Position numbers and translations under genes: made by a program. The notes below the pieces were generated by a model, which worked only from the letters and a program-made list of their open reading frames with translations, did not search any database and was not told the origin of the DNA. From Megalonaias nervosa (Eukaryota > Mollusca > Bivalvia > Unionida > Unionidae): a stretch of 64,000 nucleotides of DNA. How positions within the stretch are numbered: the stretch's first letter is position 1; every line of letters starts with the position of its first letter. The DNA lies in assembly GCA_016617855.1 (NCBI GenBank), contig JAECUM010006753.1:1-64000 (forward strand), in the 5' to 3' direction. Shown in pieces: positions 49,080 through 58,979 of this stretch.

Positions 49080-49640
49080 GATTAAAGTCGCATATGCTTA
49101 CAAGAGCTTGCGCGACTGGTTAATTCTCGAGTGTCGAGATTTTTAATTGGTCGTGGTTGCAGGAATCGTGCCACTACAACCCCGTTTTAATGTGCGATGG
49201 TCGCACTATTTAATTGAGTCTGGCAAAGGCAAAGGAGGAGAAAGATCCAAAAATGCGCGAGCGCTACAGCAATAGACGTCGTGTACGCCCCAAAACCCCA
49301 GACCGTACTTTAAATTACCAAATTTAGTCCAGTTAGATTAGGGGACAGAACCTATTACCAATAGTGTGTAAGCCACCTGTGCAATTAACCAAATAAAATA
49401 AGTTTGAAAATTTCGTTGTTAATATAATTCGAAGTTGGAATTTAGTGTACAAGGTGTACATAAATTTTCGAAATTGTGCCAATCAGCTAAGTCAAAGTGA
49501 CTCGTATTTTCGTGTCACGCATAATGATTGAACCAAATAGTCAAAAAATTTTGATGGTGGAGGAACCAAAGGGTAAAATTCGAACATCAAGATATTGGTT
49601 TCATCGAATCGGGATTCCAAGCCAAAATGGATTCCCTTTA
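49080..49640. other. P2-specific non-coding segment downstream of left gene 2's promoter
   Basis: Between the left gene 2 promoter (about 49045) and the stem-loop at 49658. P1 lacks it. No repeat or gene recognised; it does not read in any long frame. Confidence 0.5.
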
Positions 49641-49657
49641 AATAAATAGGCAGTTTG

Positions 49658-49673
49658 AGCCCTTAAAAGGGCT
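49658..49673 (-). terminator. Histone-type stem-loop (P2)
   Basis: Minus strand AGCCCTTTTAAGGGCT, a perfect 6-bp stem with a TTTA loop, only 12 nt past the stop of the 49685 gene. A downstream purine block is less clear here (TTTAAAGGGAAT). Confidence 0.68.
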
Positions 49674-49684
49674 GTTATGGCATT

Positions 49685-50641
49685 TCAGTCGAAGGCACCA
49701 CGGCGTTTTTCCATATCTTCAATTTCAATCGCATTTCGTTCGTCCTTCCTTAGCTGTTTAGGAAATGCCTTGTACCTGTGCACTTCCCACAAGTATTTAG
49801 CTGCGTCCACTAGATTGCTAGTTGAGTAATGGCGGTAGGCATCTCTGTAGTATTGGGACAGGATCCTTACCCCAAAATGCCACTGTACCGGTCTTAGTCT
49901 GTGGGTGTCGAGCGATCTCCATGCGAGATATTTGACCGCACTAATAAAGTGACCAGCTTTCTTGGTGTCGTCCAGCGTTGCTTGAATCTGCATGGTTGTA
50001 AACGCTTTTCTATTCCCTTCCTCCACTAGTGCCGCCGCTTTTGCTATGGTGGCTTCATCAGTTTCGCTATCTTCATCATACGAAGATATTTCCAGTTCAG
50101 CCACTAGTGTCTGAGTGGGTGGGGACTCACATGTTACCTTCTGCCATGTTGTTGTTGTTTCAGCAGGTATTTGGGCAGTTTTACTCGCAAAAGTTTCCTT
50201 TTCTAGCTGAATTTGATTTTCGGTCCGGTGTCTCTAGGGCAGTTTCGACTGTGAGTTGGGCCCCTTGTATTTCGATGGTAGGCTCGGTCGACTGCTGTAG
50301 TTGTTATCTTCGTGGGTCGATTTAGGCGGGCTGCTCCTAGAATGGGTATGCATAGACTGCCCCCTCTTCGACTCCTGGCCCTTTTTGTAGTTTCTTCTGT
50401 TTTCCCATATTAACAGCAGGGTTGTTCTTTTTTCCTGTGCTCTCAAACTCCAGCCTGTGGCGATATTAAGGCCTAAGCCTTTTATCGCGTTTAATGCTTG
50501 GGCGGGAATAATTATCTCCATCGCTAGCGCTTGCTGTACGTCTTGCTTACTGCTCTGCTCGCTGCCATCAAAAACTAACAATGCCCACTTTACCATCCAT
50601 AACATGGAACGCGCGGAGCTGAAAGAAACACTCACTTTCAT
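49685..50641 (-). pseudogene. P2-only gene, ~319 codons, one stop
   Basis: ATG at 50639-50641 (KVSVSFSSARSMLWMVKWAL). Segments: QDVQQALAMEIIIPAQALNA, ERTTLLLIWENRRNY-like basic part, a Ser/Pro-rich linker, one in-frame TAG at about 50234, then in the same frame ETTTTWQKVTCESPPTQT, acidic ISSYDEDSETDEATIAKAAA, a helical domain DTKKAGHFISAVKYLAWRSL, HRLRPVQWHFGVRILSQYYR and KAFPKQLRKDERNAIEIEDM. P1 has only a scar (24230). It ends at a histone-type stem-loop like its neighbours. No family recognised; two-domain plan with an acidic linker. Confidence 0.6.
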
Positions 50642-50797
50642 TTTGTTCACCTACAAACACACTTTAATACCACTCTTACAAATAAAAAACAGAGACTCTT
50701 ACAAGTCAGAGAAACGAAGTGTTTATAGGCACACTTCAACTTTTTAGCCTACCAACACACAAAGACAGACAAATATTTTGGCACTTTGACTACTATT

Positions 50798-50835
50798 TTT
50801 TTCCTAGATTGTTGGGGGTAGCCCCGAAAAGGTCT
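50798..50835 (-). terminator. Degraded histone-type stem-loop (P2)
   Basis: Minus strand AGACCTTTTCGGGGCT, one mismatch and one G-T pair in the stem, then ACCCCC and CTAGGAAAAAAATAG. Same position as 24439..24475 in P1. Confidence 0.5.
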
Positions 50836-50865
50836 GTTTTGTAGGAAAGGGGTTATGGCAATCTC

Positions 50866-51232
50866 TTATCCTCTAAAATTGCGTCCCGTCTGGCTGCAGG
50901 CTTTCCCACAGGAGAGGGTCTATTTCTTCGGAAGGAGAAAGAGAACTCCTTAGTGTCCACACGGTAGTCCACAAAACCTCTCTGGCTCCTGCTGCTGCTG
51001 TTGCTGCTGTTCTCTCTGCTGTTTCTGAAGTCTGTACTTCTCCGTCCATTCTTCTTGCTCCTTCTTGATTTCGTCTTTAAACACCTCTTCTATCAGGTCT
51101 TGGACCATTTTCAGCTTCCTGACATTCTCTATGTCTTCAGGCTTAGGTATCAGGTTTTTCCTGACACGATGTAAATTCGCGTAGGCTTAGTTCAGCTCTA
51201 CCAGTCTTGAACACATCTTCATAGGTTGATAA
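50866..51232 (-). pseudogene. Charged polyQ protein, P2 left gene 3, stops
   Basis: ATG at 51230-51232 (KMCSRLVELN), then a TAA near 51197, continuing NLHRVRKNLIPKPEDIENVR, QDLIEEVFKDEIKKEQEEWT and a seven-Gln run, with another stop in the tail near 50960. Close homologue of P1 24511..24891; the TATA (ACATATAAAGCGAGG) and CAGTCTGACCATCCATTGTT block upstream are well conserved. Confidence 0.62.
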
Positions 51233-51441
51233 GTCAACAATGGATGGTCAGACTGGAGACCGCCTCGCTTTATATGTCTCAAGCCCGGACGCGATAGAAA
51301 ACATCCTTACGATCGTTTGGGGTAGGAATGCTACATAGCTTATTTCATGGTGAGGGATAGAGAGAAGTCAAAGAGAATATATTCACAGTGTTCATGTTTT
51401 GAAAACAAACCACCAACACTTTTTACAAAATATAACATTTT

Positions 51442-52050
51442 TTATTTAACCAAGAAACAACTAACACATAATATAACAACAATTCTAACAATATCAAGGA
51501 ACTCGTTTTTGACAAGGTTGACAACGTTGTGAAGTGAAATTAGACTTCCACGGATGGAGGTCATTGGGCCATTGATGTACATACGTTTCCTAGCTGAAGA
51601 CAAGAGATAGCCATAACGGTCACAAAACCATCTCTCTACTTTTACATCATTTCTAGAATGGTCACGATCAAAATAAGTCACTAAGGGATATCCAAGACTG
51701 AGTCGATGAAGAAAATACATACAATAATGTCCACAAACCATGGAATCTGTGCCTTGTAATTTCACATTATTGAATCGTATCGTCTGGACATTTCTTCTTA
51801 TAAAGTCGATGATGTCGTCTGCCAGAGGTGGTAATCCATACGAATCAAAATACTCCACACAGGCATCGTGGGGAAAGTAGACGGCTACCCAGTGAGTTCC
51901 TGGAAGATGACTGTCGTCCGTGTTGATGACATAAGCCTGACGGTCTTTAGGTTTGCGATGAGGAAGTTCATTTTTAGCGCACACGACAGGATTCCAAGAA
52001 GCAGTGTACGAAGTGTTTTTCAAAAGGTAATAAGGTTCCCAGGTATCCAT
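51442..52050 (-). pseudogene. PRO: Adenain-type cysteine protease (P2), tail frameshift
   Basis: ATG at 52048-52050 (DTWEPYYLLKNTSYTASWNP). Unlike P1 the N-terminal part is continuous with the core: His in GTHWVAVYF, Asp in EYFDSYGLPPLADD, Cys in MVCGHYCMYFL. Near 51580 a 1-nt loss relative to P1 changes the C-terminal ~25 residues and extends the frame to 51442, replacing the conserved QRCQPCQ end with a hydrophobic one (VRIVVILCVSCFLVK). The catalytic residues remain, so only the tail is affected. Confidence 0.82.
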
Positions 52051-52097
52051 TTTTTTTTCCTTCTTTTTCACAGGTAATGATAAGTCATCAGTTCAAT

Positions 52098-52995
52098 CCT
52101 GTGTTATGTATATGTAATTTAATAAATAGTTTGTGAGCTTTATACTTTTTTATTTTATTTTATTCCATTACATGTTATTGTAATGATAACTTTGTCTACT
52201 GAATTTGATTTTTTTTTTATAGAAATTCAATTCAGTTCTGTTTGACCTGATAAACAGCCAGTAGTAGAAACACTGTATCTATTTGCTGACCTTGATTCAG
52301 AACCAGTGTCAGTTTTGAGTAAACAACTTTTTCAAAAAAATTTATACAGTTTTTCCCAAAGTAGGAACCGTTGATATTAGCTAAGGCCATACTAAAGTAC
52401 GTGATGTTATGCATGTAAAGTTTCTACGTTGTTCTGGTAAGATGACCACGTGACCCTCATTCGGGAATCTGTTTTGCGTTTTAGATAGTCTTATAACTCA
52501 CTGTTATAAGAAGAAATAGCCAGTTGTGCTTTAAACCTTTGAAGCTCAAAGGTGTTTTGTTGTGACCAGTTTGAGTTGAATTTTTATTTTTTGGAATTAT
52601 TGATTCTTTCCCTGGAAAATAATAGTGCTCATCAGAATTCTTGGACAAAGACATTTATTGAAATTATTCGGAATTCAAAAACTGGAATATTATTTTCTGT
52701 GATTCAACAAGGAACTGTTGACACAACAACACTTTGAAGGTTACGGCATACGTCATCGCCTTCCATCTTGGAATTTCATCGGGTGTCTAACAGATTCATT
52801 TAAGACTTTTCATTGATGGGACTTCTATTTTTTAATTCTTGGATTATTTTTGGATTTGATTCGTAAACCGTAAGTTCTTTTTCTCATTTTTACCTTGTTT
52901 TCCTAGGAAAATAAATTATTTGTTAAATTTTACAAAGTTTGTTGTTTTCACTCTTTTCTTGTTACTTTTGTACGAGCCTAGACACGTAACACCTG
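52098..52995. mobile_element. 890-bp inverted-repeat element inserted in P2
   Basis: The element 52102..52991 begins TGTTATGTATATG and ends CACGTAACA; the flanking CCTG (52098-52101 and 52992-52995) is the likely duplication. P1, which lacks it, is continuous across this point. It matches 10577..11494 in reverse along most of its length. Insertion lies at the 3' end of the CYGCQ gene. Confidence 0.85.
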
Positions 52996-53477
52996 ACGTT
53001 TTGCTTGAAAATCTCTGTCAAGTAATTGTCTCTACGCTTCGTCTCCGTACTCTGGGCCAAGAGAGATTCGATGCGATGGATCTCTATAGCAGTCAGTGGA
53101 GGGAAAGAAGGATCACGCAAGCCTTTATACCACTGATGTAACACTGCTTCTTAAGAGATGAGACCCCAAGCGTCCGCCAGATACTCGTTCAATTTTTCTT
53201 CTTGACTCATCATCAGACATTTATCGTGTTCGGTTTGACTGGGATGATAGTTTTGACATCCATAGCAATCTTTCTTGGTCAACACGGTAATTTTTTCTGC
53301 CAGGTGTTTAGCAAAACAGGAGACTAAATGTTCTTGTTCTGGCCACTTGGACATGACCACCATGTCCTCTTCGTCTTTGTCTCTTTTGGTGGATGGTTCT
53401 GCTTCCACCATATCCCCCCCCCCCATTCCATTTCCAAAGATTTCTCCACCATTTAAAGAAGGATAAGAGTTTTCCAT
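52996..53477 (-). pseudogene. CYGCQ...H protein (P2), one stop
   Basis: ATG at 53475-53477 (ENSYPSLNGGEIFGNGMGGG). The motif reads DCYGCQNYHPSQTEHD. A TAA after AWGLIS (53151) is followed in frame by EAVLHQWYKGLRDPSFPPLT and IESLLAQSTETKRRDNY until the inserted element at 52995 replaces the last codons. A run of C on the plus strand (53417-53426) marks a local length change versus P1. Confidence 0.7.
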
Positions 53478-53482
53478 ACCCT

Positions 53483-54803
53483 CTAATAGTCTAGAATAAC
53501 TTCTCTCAAACTGTTGATTTCTATCGTATTATCAAATTCGGCATACAAGATGACGTTCATCGTGGTCTCATTGCGTATAGATTTTGCAAACTGAAGTTCC
53601 ACACGAATCTGGCCGGATTTTATAGGGTAGAAATGTCCCTCGTCGCTGCCTTGGTCTGGAGTGAAATCAAAAGCCCACAACGCGTAATCTTTAGCATAAT
53701 CATCGTGCTTAATACCGTGACCGGTGTTGGTACCTAACTGTCCGGTTGCTTTGTACAAGGACAAGTACGACCTCAAGTAATTGTTATGGTCGTCACCAAG
53801 GTCAGGTTCGAAAGGTCTGATACACAATGTCTTGCCATCAAGACTGACTTCAATCTTGTACAAGTGGACGTGCTAAAACTGGAAAGGATTTTCATCGTAG
53901 ACTCCGTTGAAGTCTTTGTTGTTGACGATGCCAATGATTATACGTTTGGATAACTGTCCTTGGAACAGATGATCTTCGATCATGGATTGCTGTCCAGAAG
54001 GAATGGGTGAAGGTTTTCACTTCCACTCGTCGTATCAGATACTTGGCGGTCGTTCTGCTCAAAATGTGACTGATGTCGTTTCCCACTTTAGGTAACACTT
54101 CCATGCGTCGTACGTAGAATCGCGCTTCTTGTATTTTGGTTTTGAAACCAGTACCTTCTCCAGCCATCAAATGGAAAGCGGCACTGCTGCGATTCAATCT
54201 CAGGCGGACATCCATGCCGTTCAGTAAATACTTCTCTTGCAACCACATGTCCAAATGCAAGCGATCCATAAGTTCTAAACTACGACATAGTGCAATTTTC
54301 TTTTGACGTTCGTCGAATCACTTATTCGGGTGATCTTTACCCTCTACCTTATTGAACTCGCCCGGCGTGTCAGGTTTCTATGCCACGCAGGCATCCAGAC
54401 GGGTGGTTTTGGCTTATTTTTCGTACGTCAAGAGATTTTCCAGGTACGCTAGGTAAGGGTAAGTATCCATGCTGCTGCTGACCAGTTTGTGATTCAAGTA
54501 CAAATCAATTTCGCTAAACAAGGAATGCATGAAATTGTTGACGGGGGCTACTGCCTGATCGGGGTCTAGATCGCTGGTGTCCGTTTCGATCACTTTGACT
54601 TCCAAAAACAAGTAACTGCTATTCAGATCGATATAATCTTCGAGCTGTCCTTTCAATTCAAACTCGATGGGAGCTGAATCCGTAAAAGAACAGACGGGAT
54701 GAAATTCCACCCATTGGGATTCTTCCATCGTCATCAAAATGGGTGGCATGGCAAACAGATCCAGTTCCGACTTGGAACATGCTCAAGACTCTCGGAGCAT
54801 CAT
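53483..54803 (-). pseudogene. MCP: Major capsid protein, F54H12.2-like (P2)
   Basis: Homologue of P1 26231..27549. Readable blocks: ELDLFAMPPILMTMEESQWV, APIEFELKGQLEDYIDLNSS, VNNFMHSLFSEIDLYLNHKL, YLLNGMDVRLRLNRSS, YVRRMEVLPKVGNDIS, then (53483..53863) RSYLSLYKATGQLGTNTGHG, LWAFDFTPDQGSDEGH and TIEINSLREVILDY. Broken by a stop at codon 7, stops near 54414 and 54380 and frame changes near 54300 and 53900. P1 and P2 breaks are at different sites, so the two copies decayed independently. Confidence 0.88.
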
Positions 54804-54849
54804 TTATTTCTTTCTCTCTCTCTGTTTTTTAAATAACCAAACACGTCTA

Positions 54850-55273
54850 ATTCTGGGACGATTCTTCTTTTCTTGGTCTTTCTAGTTCTGGGGGTGTGAA
54901 TGCCTCTGGAGGGGTGTCTTCGTCGTCGTCTCTTTCTGCTTTGTCCTTGCTATGACGTCAGGGAAGCAGGAATGATTGACTCGTCAGCGTTAACGGCATT
55001 TATAGGAGTTTCTCGTTGGCCCAAAATGTCTTTGCCAGTTTGAAGCAAGAAATTTTTGCCTGCTGTCAAGAAAGCTTCTTTGGGGTTTTGTTTCTCGATG
55101 ATGACATTTTGGAGAAATTCTTTGCCTTGCGTCAAAGCGGCATCTTTCAAGGCGTGCAATCCTCGTGTTACCATCGGTTTCAAAACGGGGAACACCGAAC
55201 GAAACGCCGACTTCAGCATATCTCCTAAACCATGTCCTCGCTGTCGAGCGACTCCTAGGTACACAGGATTCAT
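54850..55273 (-). CDS. pVI-like capsid protein (P2)
   Basis: ATG at 55271-55273 (NPVYLGVARQRGHGLGDMLK). The amphipathic segment GLGDMLKSAFRSVFPVLKP and the following MVTRGLHALKDAALTQGKEF match protein VI-like Polinton proteins; the frame is open to a stop at 54950. An acidic, Pro-rich tail conserved with P1 (TPPEAFTPPELERPRKE) is read in a neighbouring frame down to about 54858. Best-preserved copy of this gene in the window. It starts 3 nt after the minor-capsid stop. Confidence 0.7.
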
Positions 55274-55276
55274 GAC

Positions 55277-56213
55277 TTACAAGTCGTTAGAGAATCGTTT
55301 TTGAAACAGGAGTTTCACCTTAACTTTCCCTTTGGTGAAAGGAATATTTTGTCCCAGATCTCCTTTTATAGTAATGTTGATAGTGTCGAAATACGACTTA
55401 CTAATCGATAAATGGTGAGGATGTACAAATTCGCTGTGAACGTGATAGGTGTTTCCACCTTCCTCGTCAGTGTTCGTGGCAGAATCCACTTTGAAAGGAA
55501 TGACACGCAGTAATGGTACGGAGGTGTGTCCTACAAGTTGTACTCCACCACATCAGAGTACACAAAAATGAAATTTAGTCCTTGATTCAGATCTACCGGA
55601 GAACGAAACAACTTTGCAAAACTCGAGTTGTCGGAACCGACATGACTGGTAATTCGCCTCTTTTTTTTTATCCTCCATCATCTCAATGAACCCGCTCAAA
55701 ATTTCAAACAATTCAGGACAAAATAAAATGGACACCACTTTACCCTCAGGAGTAAAATTGTATCATCAGGGGACAAGCTACTTTATGGTACCTGATCTTG
55801 ACACTTTGTCCTTTTCTCTCCAAACACTTACCAAACACTGCATTGAACTTGGCAGCAATCGTGTTCACCAAATGTTGACCATTAAAATAATAGCCTGCAA
55901 GAATTACCAACTCATAGGTGACCATTTTAGTCTGGGAGTTCTCTGTTTTCGGCGTGGATTTTGCAATTGGGTTTTGATTGAAGAATTGTTGAAATTCGGT
56001 CTCATGAACTTCGACCGTAAAAAGCTTTTGATTTTCAATGATGTTTTTGATTTGTGCAGGGTGAATGATTTCGACCAAAGCCACTTCCCAATGGGCTTCG
56101 TCATCCAATTGGATGGCCTGAGGTAATTTGGCTGTCAAATAGCATAATGTGTTTTTGGGAAAAACATTCATGGAACTGTCAGTGAGTAACGTTAAGTAAA
56201 ACTGGTTGTTCCT
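55277..56213 (-). pseudogene. Minor capsid (penton-like) protein (P2)
   Basis: P1's ATG corresponds to AGG here (56211-56213), so the start is lost. NNQFYLTLLTDSSMNVFPKN, LPQAIQLDDEAHWEVALVEI, YYFNGQHLVNTIAAKFNAVF follow to a stop at 55746; a second frame (55553..55738) has ILFCPELFEILSGF; the C-terminal piece (55277..55489) has YHVHSEFVHPHHLSISKSYF and NITIKGDLGQNIPFTKGKV. Ends TAA 55277-55279. At least two frame changes. Confidence 0.75.
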
Positions 56214-56352
56214 AATTCCAGAGTTCTGCTGTCCGAGGGGACACTGGAGGTCAGAGCAGTGTCCAAAAGAGGGTTGTTGTTGTTTGGGTGGTGATTGTTG
56301 TGAGGGTGAATGAGGTTGGGCACAAGACTCACGTTGTTATTGTAAGAGTATT

Positions 56353-56616
56353 TCAGGGAAGGGTTGGGAAGAAGGTACCGATGCAGCTGCTCAGTAAAAT
56401 GGTCCACAATTGGTTGTCTCCTTGTTGCAAACTCAAATTGGCAATGGCAGCACCGATGACACAATACACCACAAAGATTTGGCAGAAGAAAACGATTTGC
56501 GTTCTAGGCACACGTTCTCGACACCACACCGACAAGGGTTGCTTTTGTAGATCTTGCAGAGAAGAACTGGGGGAAGGAGTGGTTACTGCGGTAGCTGAGG
56601 CTGTGTTGAAGGGCAT
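56353..56616 (-). CDS. Small single-TM protein (P2), intact
   Basis: ATG at 56614-56616; 87 codons, no breaks. Ser/Thr/Pro-rich head (SATAVTTPSPSSSLQDLQKQ), membrane segment TQIVFFCQIFVVYCVIGAAI, and a conserved end LWTILLSSCIGTFFPTLP. Same family as P1 29024..29281; the 'LWxxLLSSCxG' tail is a Polinton/adintovirus signature. Nearly identical nucleotide sequence to P1 in the first 190 bp, far above the surrounding genes. Confidence 0.75.
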   Translation of the reverse strand: MPFNTASATAVTTPSPSSSLQDLQKQPLSVWCRERVPRTQIVFFCQIFVVYCVIGAAIANLSLQQGDNQLWTILLSSCIGTFFPTLP

Positions 56617-56621
56617 GATGG

Positions 56622-57190
56622 TCACTTCTTTTTATAGTCGATGAGTTGCGAAGCGTCGATCCAAGAGTCAAAACTCGGCGGACATCCTTTCCTACGTACT
56701 TTGACTTCTTTGACACGTCGTTTTCCCACTTTTCGGGTTCTTCGATCGAGAATGCTTTCTATCTCGTAGACGTTGTCTTCTTTTTTGGTCACACGTTGGA
56801 ACTCGGGCAAGTAAAACGTTCCTTTCAACACTTACAACCCCGTTCATGTCTTCCAATTTATGTACGGTAGGATGACGGCCACGCTCTCGTCCAGTGACAC
56901 GAAACAATTCAGTGGTCCATTTGGGTAAGTAACCTTTGTCGAAAGTGCGTTTTGTTTTGCCAATGCGCACCCAATCTCCTGCCGTCAACACTCCACCTTT
57001 CTTGGGGACAGCCACAATCGAGGACGTACCAAACAGGCGCTCAAAGACGGTGACTTCGTTGTAGGGAGTCACTTCTTGGGGGCACATCCGATGCTCTGAT
57101 GGCAAGACTGGTTGTACGTTTGGACCAAGTGCGGTAAGACGTCGATATACTTGAGAGTGTGTTGATGCGTAAAATATATCCACATGCGTT
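56622..57190 (-). pseudogene. INT: Integrase C-terminus only (P2)
   Basis: Contains the segments EVTVFERLFGTSSIVAVPKK, WVRIGKTKRTFDKGYLPKWT (SH3-like) and the chromodomain (VYEIESILDRRTRKVGKRRV; RKGCPPSFDSW, 56622..56831), with a frame change near 56830. The N-terminal domain and the whole DDE core are missing: at about 57195 the sequence jumps to material equivalent to P1 ~32180. P2 therefore cannot code for its own integrase. Confidence 0.85.
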
Positions 57191-57218
57191 CTTTCACTGA
57201 TGCCCACCGGTTACCCCA

Positions 57219-57660
57219 GGTCTTTTTATAGCTGAATGCGTCGCCACTGATTTTTCTTACGTCGTATCAACTTGATGACAGGCATCACACGTCGTGGAGG
57301 AGTTCGCAACGGACTAAATTGGGACAGTTCTTGTTTGGATAAACCCAGTCAACTTTGTAACATGCCCGATCTCTCTTGGACTTTGATTTTGGGGCCAGAT
57401 GCTTTGTAAGAAGCTGCCGCTGCGGCTAAAGAGGTGGAGGAGGAGGGTGTCACCGCTGGAGGAGAAGTACTTGGAGACACGGATTTCCATTGTTTCATCA
57501 AGTTAGGAAGAACGAGTGTCAAATTAGGCTTGGCTGGCGTCACAAGCGACAAAGAAATGGAAGAACCTGAGTCTCTTGGAGACGTGGTCATCGTCGCTGC
57601 AGGCCGTGGTTTAGGATTGTAAGGTTGCACCCTGGCAGCAGTGCCTCTCTTGCGGGTAGA
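57219..57660 (-). pseudogene. Pro/basic core-type protein (P2), one stop
   Basis: QPYNPKPRPAATMTTSPRDS, NLTLVLPNLMKQWKSVSPST, SSTSLAAAAASYKASGPKIK, ERSGMLQS then a stop at 57349 and, in frame, LGLSKQELSQFSPLRTPPRR and RKKNQWRRIQL to 57219. Clearer than its P1 homologue (32141..32660) and useful for reading that one. Confidence 0.6.
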
Positions 57661-57860
57661 AGCTGTTTTCTGGCGACCTTTTGGGGGACTTTTTTCTTTT
57701 TCTGTGGACTTTTCTTGTTCTGATGCCGTGACCTGCTCTTGTCACCACTGCCCTTTTTCCTTCTTGCAAATATGCAAGGCCTCCCAACTGGCACGATCTA
57801 AGTTTTCGTCGCTGACTTTGAAAGTGGTCGAAGAGGGAGCAGAGACAACAAAGGTAGCCA
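57661..57860 (-). pseudogene. ATP: ATPase N-terminus fused to core-gene remnant (P2)
   Basis: The first ~40 codons of the ATPase (SAPSSTTFKV, RASWEALHI), start near 57860, run directly into a Lys-rich segment equivalent to P1 ~32670. The P-loop and all of the rest are deleted. Junction near 57765. Confidence 0.75.
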
Positions 57861-57932
57861 TAGTGCAGGGACTGTCACTTTTGAAACGAAGACAGACAAG
57901 ACAAGAGTTTTTATACTTTTTTCAGGACACGT

Positions 57933-58370
57933 TTATTGCAACATATTTTTAAAATGGAACACGAAAGACAAACAAAATACATAAAAGCCAAATGGTGAGT
58001 TACATCGATAAAAATACACATCAAAACGCTCAAAGTGGAATATAAACAAGTCACTGTACAACATTTTTGGTGTCCTAGGGACAGTTTGTAATGTTCTTAG
58101 AGTCTCTACACTTGGCACAGTCACACAGGGTTCTCCCGGAATGGTCTTTCGGGGGTGGTACCTCACAGAACAGATCGTACCGGGCCCACAAGAAATAGGT
58201 TGGTAAACGAAATCCCAGAAAGCACGTTACTAAGACACACACCACACGACAACCCAAATTCATTTAATACAGTGCTCGTAAAAAGAGTTGGTAATCCACC
58301 ATAGTCTGAATACTGTCATTGACTTCCTTCCATGGAATCTGTTGTATCACGAGTGATAAAGGTCCTGGCA
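57933..58370 (-). pseudogene. Unidentified accessory gene remnants (P2)
   Basis: Counterpart of P1 33956..34773: LSLVIQQIPWKEVNDSIQT near 58340, CRVVCVLVTCFLGFRLPTY (58200-58255), KDHSGRTLCDCAKCRDSKN (58085-58145) and a degraded hydrophobic end. Shorter than in P1, with a deletion around 58180. Confidence 0.4.
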
Positions 58371-58439
58371 AGGTAGCTAGTTTTTTTATACCTCTTTTTG
58401 TCGGAGGTAATAAATGCACTTTTTGCAAAGAACTCATCG

Positions 58440-58833
58440 TACTCCGTCGACGTATCCAAATAGTTTAGTCACTAGTTCACACACCACATATCGCACAGAC
58501 GTATCCTCTTGAACCAAGATTTGTTTGTGTAAAAGAGTTTGGTAATCCTCTAAGTCTTCCTCTGGAATTCAGTGTAGTATGGCTAGCCTGTAACAAGTAG
58601 GTTGAGTAGCATCCAAAGTCTTCTTGTCGTCGTCCAGTTGAACAATGTCTGACCACTGGAACACTTTCAAATGAATCAGTCATTTTATAGCATTCTCGTA
58701 CCAGTGATTCCAATATCGGTGACGTAACGGATGAAATTGTCCTTTTCGTTGGACTTGCATTTTGACAAACTCTCGGCAAATGCATTCTCTCAACTCTAAA
58801 GTAAATCCAAAAACGTTCACTTATAAAGTATCC
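58440..58833 (-). pseudogene. F-box-like protein (P2), degraded
   Basis: LELRECICREFVKMQVQRK, FHPLRHRYWNHWY, IPEEDLEDYQTLLHKQILVQ and TSVRYVVCELVTKLFGYV align with P1 34786..35235. Several stops and frame changes. Confidence 0.45.
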
Positions 58834-58979
58834 ATCAAGTGTCCTCCAAGAATCAGGAATCGCTGGGTCGTGGCCGATAGCCTCATTTACATTTGTGACT
58901 GAAGTAGTGTCCTCCTATAATCAGTCTTCGTTCACTTTAGAAAAGAGCATAGTTTAAAAATGGAGATTTGATCTTGAGA

